A stretch of 9,738 bases of DNA from Planctomycetales bacterium (lineage in GTDB: Bacteria > Planctomycetota > Phycisphaerae > SM23-33), in the NCBI GenBank assembly GCA_030642005.1, contig DAOWOP010000094.1:1-9738 (forward strand), in the 5' to 3' direction. Numbering within the stretch: position 1 is the stretch's first letter; each line of letters opens with the position of its first letter. The translations under genes and the position numbers were made by a program. A model generated the notes under the pieces. The model was not told where the DNA came from and did not search any database. It saw only the letters and a list, made by a program, of their open reading frames with translations. Positions 6,598 through 9,738 of this stretch are shown here, in pieces.

Positions 6598-6849
6598 TTC
6601 AATTTCCGATTTTCAATTTCCGATTTTCAATTTAGAAGAAAACAAAGGCTTCACTACCATAGCTACAATGTTTTGGACTGCTTGTTTATTTTCCTCTTCT
6701 TCTTCCTCTTTTCAATTGGAAATCGGAAATACAAAAAGCCGTGCACTCCGCTACGATAGCCACAATGTTTTGGGCTGCTTGTTTATTTTCTTCTTCCTCT
6801 TCCTCTTCCTCTTTTCAATTGGAAATCGAAAATTGGAAATCGGAAATAC
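6598..6849. repeat. Tandem duplication and AT-rich repeats between SRP RNA gene and dnaX
   Basis: A block containing ATAGCTACAATGTTTTGG, CTTGTTTATTTTC, a CTT/CCT pyrimidine tract, CAATTGGAAATCGGAAATAC and AAAAAGCCGTGCACTCCGCT occurs twice in direct orientation. The left parts are offset by 97 bp (6653-6693 and 6750-6790). The right parts are offset by about 117 bp (6713-6752 and 6830-6869), because the pyrimidine tract and the GGAAATC unit expanded in the second copy. The last unit of the block is the 3' end of the SRP RNA gene. Next to dnaX (6598-6635) a 14-bp unit (TTCAATTTCCGATT) is repeated two and a half times. No gene is seen here. Confidence 0.85.
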
Positions 6850-7143
6850 AAAAAGCCGTGCACTCCGCTTCGATGCGTCCCAACGGGTCCGGTTCAACGG
6901 TCCGGCTCCAGCCAGGCGACCCTCCGGCACATGCCGAAAACTCGCTTATGGCTGCTTCCTTCCGGACCTGACCAGGTTCACGGCCCGGCATTGCAGAGGA
7001 CCCAACCTTCAACACCAAACCGCCGAACAGGATGGTCCACCAGGACAACACCTCGGCGGAGGATTCAGCCCCGCTATAGCGGATTGCGGGTCATCCCGGC
7101 AAGCCGGGAATCAGGGCACCGCTAACGCCCCGCCTAGCACGAC
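6850..7143 (-). ncRNA. ffs: Long-type signal recognition particle RNA (with Alu domain)
   Basis: This RNA scaffolds the particle that takes nascent membrane proteins to the translocon; Ffh binds its tip. The minus strand contains the near-invariant Ffh-binding hairpin GTCAGGTCCGGAAGGAAGCA with the GGAA tetraloop at 6960-6963. It is flanked by GGTTGGGTCC.CTGCAATG and ATGTGCCGGAGGGTCGCCTGG, all close to the B. subtilis RNA as I remember it. The 5' part GTGCTAGGCGGGG, GTTAGCGGTGCCCTG and CGCAATCCGCT..AGC.GGGC..AATCC matches the Bacillus Alu domain, so it is the long form. The ends pair (CGTGC near the 5' end, GCACG near 6855-6861), followed by GGC and five U, which fixes the 3' end at about 6850. 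The 5' end is inferred from the promoter. An extra hairpin lies at 7094-7109. It sits upstream of dnaX, as in Bacillus. Confidence 0.96.
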
Positions 7144-7149
7144 AGGTGC

Positions 7150-7178
7150 ATCATAAAACAAACCTCGCCGCAGAGCAA
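7150..7178 (-). promoter_or_regulatory. ffs: Promoter of the SRP RNA gene
   Basis: TTGCTC (7173-7178) and TATGAT (7150-7155) lie 17 bp apart on the minus strand and put the start at about 7143, just before the conserved GTGCTAGG. A diverged copy with the same boxes and spacing lies at 9301-9329. Confidence 0.8.
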
Positions 7179-7221
7179 GCGAAAGCCGACGGTTGCTTTG
7201 CATCTCCTGGACCGGTGGCAT

Positions 7222-7431
7222 TTTTTAGCCGCGGAGCGGCGGTCGTTTTTAGCCCAGGCCGGAAGGCCTGGGTTTGGAGATGTGCGTTTTTTCAAGCCCC
7301 ATCGGGGCGTTCGTAGACTTCCGCACTTTCACGAACGCCCTGACGGGGCTTGAATCAATCGACTTTTTCACAGGGCTTGCCCTTCGGGCAGCGCCCTGGG
7401 CTAAAAACGACCGCCGCTCCACGGCTAAAAA
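7222..7431. repeat. 210-bp nested inverted-repeat element (cloverleaf-like)
   Basis: The 37-bp outer arms (7222-7258 and 7395-7431) are reverse complements with a single mismatch. Each carries TTTTTAGCC, GGAGCGGCGGTCG and TTTTTAGCCCAGG. Inside lie three hairpins: CCCAGGCC-GGAA-GGCCTGGG (7253-7272, sharing CCCAGG with the outer arm), a 22-bp stem with two G/T-type mismatches and a 16-nt loop (7293-7314 with 7331-7352), and CAGGGC..TGCCC-TTC-GGGCA..GCCCTG (7371-7398). Frames across it are by-products of the palindromes and I do not call a gene. Together with 7144-7221 and 7432-7474 this fills the 370-bp gap between the SRP gene and the PEP-CTERM gene; the flanks show nothing else beyond the SRP promoter. 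It could be a miniature mobile element or a structured RNA. Confidence 0.85.
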
Positions 7432-7474
7432 CCTGGCCAGTGGCGTGGGTACTCAACCAAGCAAAGCCGGGCGG

Positions 7475-7499
7475 AACAAAACGAAACCTTTTTTTCGTT
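7475..7499 (-). terminator. Terminator candidate after the PEP-CTERM gene
   Basis: On the minus strand AACGAAA (7493-7499) pairs with TTTCGTT (7480-7486) across a 6-nt loop and is followed by TTTGT. It begins 17 bp after the stop of the PEP-CTERM gene. The stem is AT-rich, so efficiency is uncertain. Confidence 0.55.
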
Positions 7500-7515
7500 A
7501 TCCGCTTCCCCTCAA

Positions 7516-8565
7516 CTACGCTCGCGACTTGCGCCTGCGAATCAACGCCAGCCCGCCGAGAACCAGCAGCGACAGCGTGGCGGGTTCGGGAATGACGGCG
7601 ATCCAAGCCTCCGTATCTCCAAGCGGATTGTAACCATAACCGACGATGGTCAAGCCATCATCTGATATACTTTGGGCATCGTATAGTATCCAACTCGTAA
7701 GGTCTAAACCGTAATCATCTACAAGCAAGCTGCGCAGACTACGCATGCCATTGGTGTCGTCACAGACGAAAGCTTCGACGCCGGTACCTAAATCAGCCCG
7801 TCCAACTACAACGGAACCGTCGGCTGAAGTACCGTATGCTTTGCCCCAAACGCCCTCGGCTAGAGAAACCATTCCAGTACTTTGAGTCCAGCGGAATACC
7901 TCAAGACCGGAAGTCGAGTCGCTGAATCCTATTACAACCGAACCATCTGCTGAAACATCGAACGCCTTGCTATTAACGCCCCCACCGGGTAGATGGCCTA
8001 AGCCAACCATTCCAGTTACATTCGTCCAACGGAATGCTTCGTTGCCCGATGTACCTACAACGACATCCCCATCAGTAGAAACGTCATTTGCAATCCCCAA
8101 ACCCAATGTGGTCATACCCCCAGATTCTGTCCAAAGAAATGCTTCGCGACCCGATACGCCATCCACATGCCCAACTGCAACTGACCCATCACGCGAAACT
8201 CCCCATGCAGCACCATATCCAAGACTGACCATACCGGTCTGCTCTGTCCAGCGAAACGCACCGTCACCAATGCGCCCAACCACGACCGAACCGTCAGCAG
8301 AGGTGCCAAATGCGTAACTCGTCTTGTTGGGTATGGCGCCCAATCCGGCCATACCAGCCTGCTCCTTCCAATAGAACGGCTCATGCCCCAACCCTGACGT
8401 ACTGCGTCCTACAGCGGTTAAACCATCAGCGGAAACGGCGCAGGCATACCTGTAAAAACTTCCGCCCGGCAGGTCTCCCAAGCCCTGAAAACTCGGTGTC
8501 TTTCCATAAGCCATTCCTGTACTCACCACCAGAACTGCCACACACACAAACCATTTCGCCTTCAT
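7516..8565 (-). CDS. HAF-repeat extracellular protein with PEP-CTERM sorting tail
   Basis: 349 residues from the ATG at 8565, chosen because MKAKWFVCVAVLVVSTGMAYG is a clean signal peptide and AGGAAAG lies upstream; a longer frame to 8670 would translate the leader. The mature part is about seven tandem units of some 35-45 residues, each with S-x-DG-x-x-V-V-G, then E-A/V-F-x-W-T and T-G-M-V-x-L-G. These are the marks of the HAF extracellular repeat family, predicted to form a beta-propeller-like fold. The C-terminus is a PEP-CTERM signal: V-I-P-E-P-A-T, a hydrophobic segment LSLLVLGGLALI, then RRRKSRA. In other bacteria exosortase cuts or anchors such proteins at the cell surface; no exosortase is seen here. 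The cargo and biological role are unknown. It has its own promoter and a structured leader. Confidence 0.93.
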   Translation of the reverse strand: MKAKWFVCVAVLVVSTGMAYGKTPSFQGLGDLPGGSFYRYACAVSADGLTAVGRSTSGLGHEPFYWKEQAGMAGLGAIPNKTSYAFGTSADGSVVVGRIGDGAFRWTEQTGMVSLGYGAAWGVSRDGSVAVGHVDGVSGREAFLWTESGGMTTLGLGIANDVSTDGDVVVGTSGNEAFRWTNVTGMVGLGHLPGGGVNSKAFDVSADGSVVIGFSDSTSGLEVFRWTQSTGMVSLAEGVWGKAYGTSADGSVVVGRADLGTGVEAFVCDDTNGMRSLRSLLVDDYGLDLTSWILYDAQSISDDGLTIVGYGYNPLGDTEAWIAVIPEPATLSLLVLGGLALIRRRKSRA

Positions 8566-8578
8566 CGCTCTATTCTTT

Positions 8579-8637
8579 CCTGTTTCACGCCGTACACCAC
8601 GCACGGCGAATAACTCTCTCAAGGCTGATGAAACAGG
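8579..8637 (-). promoter_or_regulatory. Structured leader covering the ribosome binding site of the PEP-CTERM gene
   Basis: In the roughly 155-nt leader, TGAAACAGG (8579-8587 on the minus strand) can pair with CCTGTTTCA (8629-8637). It encloses a 6-bp hairpin, CGCCGT-(9 nt)-ACGGCG (8588-8608). The right arm contains the AGG of the SD stretch AGGAAAG, so pairing would mask the ribosome binding site. A regulatory role is inferred only. Confidence 0.5.
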
Positions 8638-8728
8638 TGAGCGGCCCGTCCTCTCAGCATACAAAAACACCGCTGAGCAATTGAGCGAAGTAACCCCGAA
8701 TGATGTACCCTACCTCCAAGTAAAAGCG

Positions 8729-8757
8729 ATTATACCACTACACCCCGATTTCACCAA
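8729..8757 (-). promoter_or_regulatory. Promoter of the PEP-CTERM gene
   Basis: TTGGTG (8752-8757) and a perfect TATAAT (8729-8734) are separated by 17 bp on the minus strand. The expected start is about 8722, giving a leader of about 155 nt. Confidence 0.7.
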
Positions 8758-8843
8758 AGAAAATCACTGGCGGATTCTTGACTAATCTGGGCCGGTGTGG
8801 GATGATGGAATACCGGCAATGGGGCTGGGGAAGGGGCTTTGAT

Positions 8844-9206
8844 ATGAGTCAAGAGGAAAAGAGACACCTTATAGAGGGTAAATGGGACATCAAGCGTGGG
8901 TTTGAAAAGAAAGGGCCAGACTTATTATTGCTCACGGTCTTGGTAAATTACCAAGTGAATAATGACAGTTCTTTTCCAATTATCCTTGGAGAGTGCTGGG
9001 CCGAAGTAACCGTGAAGGGCGCTACCGAACCAGAAAAAATTACACTCAACTCGTCTTTCCAAGAAATTGGATTAGGGGAGAAAAAGGATTTTGACGGGGA
9101 ACGAACTATTGAGATAGAACTTGATACCCCAGAGGAAGCCGACGACCTTCTGTACCCACGGGTTGACACTTTTGTTGGGTGGAAATATCTAGATAAACAC
9201 GGCTAG
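8844..9206 (+). CDS. Hypothetical protein, only plus-strand gene in the window
   Basis: 120 residues from the ATG at 8844, chosen because GAAGGGG lies about 7 nt upstream; the frame is open back to 8778 but those codons look like leader. The protein begins MSQEEKRHLIEGKWDIKRGF, has a strand-rich middle (LLLLTVLVNYQVNNDSSFPIILGECWAEVTVKG) and an acidic end (EIELDTPEEADDLLYPRVDTFVGWKYLDKHG), with no signal peptide or membrane helix. Alternating hydrophobic strands suggest a small beta-sandwich. I do not recognise the family. It is lower in GC than the neighbouring housekeeping genes and stands alone, divergent from the PEP-CTERM gene, so acquisition by transfer is possible. Translation is likely but not certain. 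Confidence 0.65.
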   Translation: MSQEEKRHLIEGKWDIKRGFEKKGPDLLLLTVLVNYQVNNDSSFPIILGECWAEVTVKGATEPEKITLNSSFQEIGLGEKKDFDGERTIEIELDTPEEADDLLYPRVDTFVGWKYLDKHG

Positions 9207-9273
9207 GCCACCTCCGCCAGTCCTATCCAAGCACAAACGGAACGCCTAAACAAGTGTTATTATTCACACCTTG

Positions 9274-9343
9274 TAAGCCCCCGCCTAGCACGGCAAGTGC
9301 ATCATAAGGCAATCTCCGCCGCAGAGCAAGCGAAAGCCGACGG
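9274..9343 (-). repeat. Diverged copy of the SRP RNA promoter and 5' end
   Basis: These 70 bp align without gaps to 7123-7192, with about 61 identities. The -35 TTGCTC (9324-9329), 17-bp spacer and -10 TATGAT (9301-9306) are kept, as is GTGCTAGGCGGGG at the start of the RNA. The rest of the SRP RNA is absent. Transcription would run leftward, antisense to the plus-strand gene ending at 9206. Confidence 0.85.
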
Positions 9344-9380
9344 GTGATCTGTCCCGCTGCGATAACGCGGTCATTGATGC

Positions 9381-9411
9381 AAAGCCGACGGATAGCTATC
9401 CGTCGGCTTTT
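9381..9411 (+). terminator. Perfect 30-bp palindrome followed by T, rho-independent terminator candidate
   Basis: AAAGCCGACGGATAG is followed directly by its exact reverse complement. In RNA this gives a long GC-rich stem with a tight loop, then U residues on the plus strand (and U-rich on the minus strand too), so it may act in both directions. No plus-strand gene ends close by; the nearest stops at 9206. Confidence 0.55.
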
Positions 9412-9436
9412 CTGATGCGTTCATGAAAATCTATCC

Positions 9437-9464
9437 GTTCACGTTTGCGCGCGCGAACGTCAAC
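9437..9464. repeat. GC-rich palindrome, imperfect copy
   Basis: The left half GTTCACGTTTGCGC faces GCGCGAACGTCAAC, with two mismatches to a perfect inverted repeat. It is the partner of the perfect copy 110 bp to the right. Confidence 0.75.
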
Positions 9465-9546
9465 GCAAAAAGAGCACATCTGGATTTTTCTGAAAAAAAT
9501 TAACTACCGGCTAGGCCGGGAGTTACAGATTTCACATCTGTTTTTC

Positions 9547-9574
9547 GTTCACGTTTGCGCGCGCAAACGTGAAC
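9547..9574. repeat. GC-rich palindrome, perfect copy
   Basis: GTTCACGTTTGCGC is followed by its exact reverse complement (28 bp). With the copy at 9437 it brackets an AT-rich spacer holding CACATCTG twice. It could be a protein binding site, the end of a small element, or a hairpin. Confidence 0.8.
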
Positions 9575-9622
9575 ACGAATGTTAATATGGAGGCGGCTTC
9601 GCCAAGGCTTCGCCGTCCCAAG

Positions 9623-9658
9623 GGGCGTCTTTGGTACGCCCGTGTGGTTCTTTGAAAA
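9623..9658 (+). promoter_or_regulatory. Hairpin plus boxA-like sequence, possible rRNA operon leader
   Basis: GGGCGT-(7 nt)-ACGCCC is followed by GGTTCTTTGAAAA at 9646-9658. The latter resembles boxA antitermination sequences and the TTCTTTGAAAA blocks common in rRNA leaders and spacers. The hairpin-then-boxA order is that of E. coli boxB-boxA. No rRNA is inside the window, so this is tentative. Confidence 0.35.
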
Positions 9659-9676
9659 GTGAATAGAGAGAAGAAC

Positions 9677-9709
9677 AGGGACTAGGGACTAGGTTCTAGG
9701 GACTAGGGA
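9677..9709. repeat. GGGACTA heptamer repeats
   Basis: AGGGACT is repeated with one variant unit (AGGTTCT) over about 33 bp. It is a short simple repeat without visible function. Confidence 0.7.
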
Positions 9710-9738
9710 AAAACGGAAAGAGCAGAACCGTTTTACCG

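Larger units (their letters stand above)
9207..9738. other. Gene-free right end with palindromes and a duplicated promoter
   Basis: No convincing gene is seen in these 530 bp. From left to right: a weak hairpin (ACAAGTGT with ACACCTTGT, 9250-9274), the SRP promoter copy (9274-9343), a 30-bp palindrome (9381-9410), two related GC-rich palindromes (9437-9464, 9547-9574), a small stem followed by five T (about 9528-9545), a hairpin plus boxA-like sequence (9623-9658) and heptamer repeats (9677-9709). Confidence 0.7.

Noticed and set aside
6260..7156. Plus-strand open frame of 298 codons
   Set aside because: It runs antisense to the start of dnaX, through spacer repeats and across the SRP RNA gene, none of which can be coding here.
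7274..7633. Plus-strand open frame of 119 codons
   Set aside because: It is composed mostly of the nested inverted repeat and the end of the PEP-CTERM gene in reverse; the arms explain the open frame.
9274..9343. Second SRP RNA gene
   Set aside because: Only the promoter and roughly 20 nt of the 5' end are present; the Ffh-binding hairpin and the rest of the Alu domain are absent to the left.
9677..9709. Possible origin iterons
   Set aside because: The heptamer GGGACTA repeats are few and too short, with no replication gene nearby; a simple repeat is enough to explain them.

Overview
The window reads as a chromosomal segment of a GC-rich, Gram-negative-type bacterium, most likely Planctomycetota (Phycisphaerae-like). 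This placement is an inference. It rests on a PEP-CTERM-tailed HAF-repeat surface protein, on intergenic spaces packed with short AT-rich repeats and nested GC-rich hairpins, and on the overall gene style. Nearly all genes lie on the minus strand, so transcription runs from right to left.

The core is a housekeeping cluster in the order SRP RNA (6850-7143), dnaX (4810-6597), ybaB/ebfC (3335-3658), recR (2583-3206). This is the same order as scr-dnaX-yaaK-recR in Bacillus subtilis. The SRP RNA is the long type with an Alu domain and carries an extra hairpin there. dnaX has a run of ten A residues that should allow a short gamma-like product as well as tau. A toxin-antitoxin pair (4241-4767) and a YcxB-like membrane protein (3736-4227) interrupt the cluster between dnaX and ybaB. 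recR itself has a short in-frame insertion in its TOPRIM domain.

Downstream of recR (1026-2497) is a two-gene type II restriction-modification system: a beta-class DNA methyltransferase and a PD-(D/E)XK-type endonuclease overlapping it by 4 bp, preceded by a -10 box. It is followed after 30 bp by a secreted protein of unknown family that runs off the left edge.

The right part (7144-9738) is sparser. It holds a 210-bp nested inverted repeat (7222-7431), the PEP-CTERM/HAF protein with its own promoter and a structured leader, a small plus-strand gene of unknown function (8844-9206), and a 530-bp gene-free stretch. That stretch contains a 70-bp diverged copy of the SRP promoter and 5' end, a perfect 30-bp terminator-like palindrome, two related GC-rich palindromes, and a boxA-like sequence that may lead into an rRNA operon beyond the right edge.

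I see no CRISPR array, tRNA, transposase or prophage gene. The restriction-modification pair, whose specificity I cannot name, and the repeat and structure layer around the SRP gene are the parts most worth following up.
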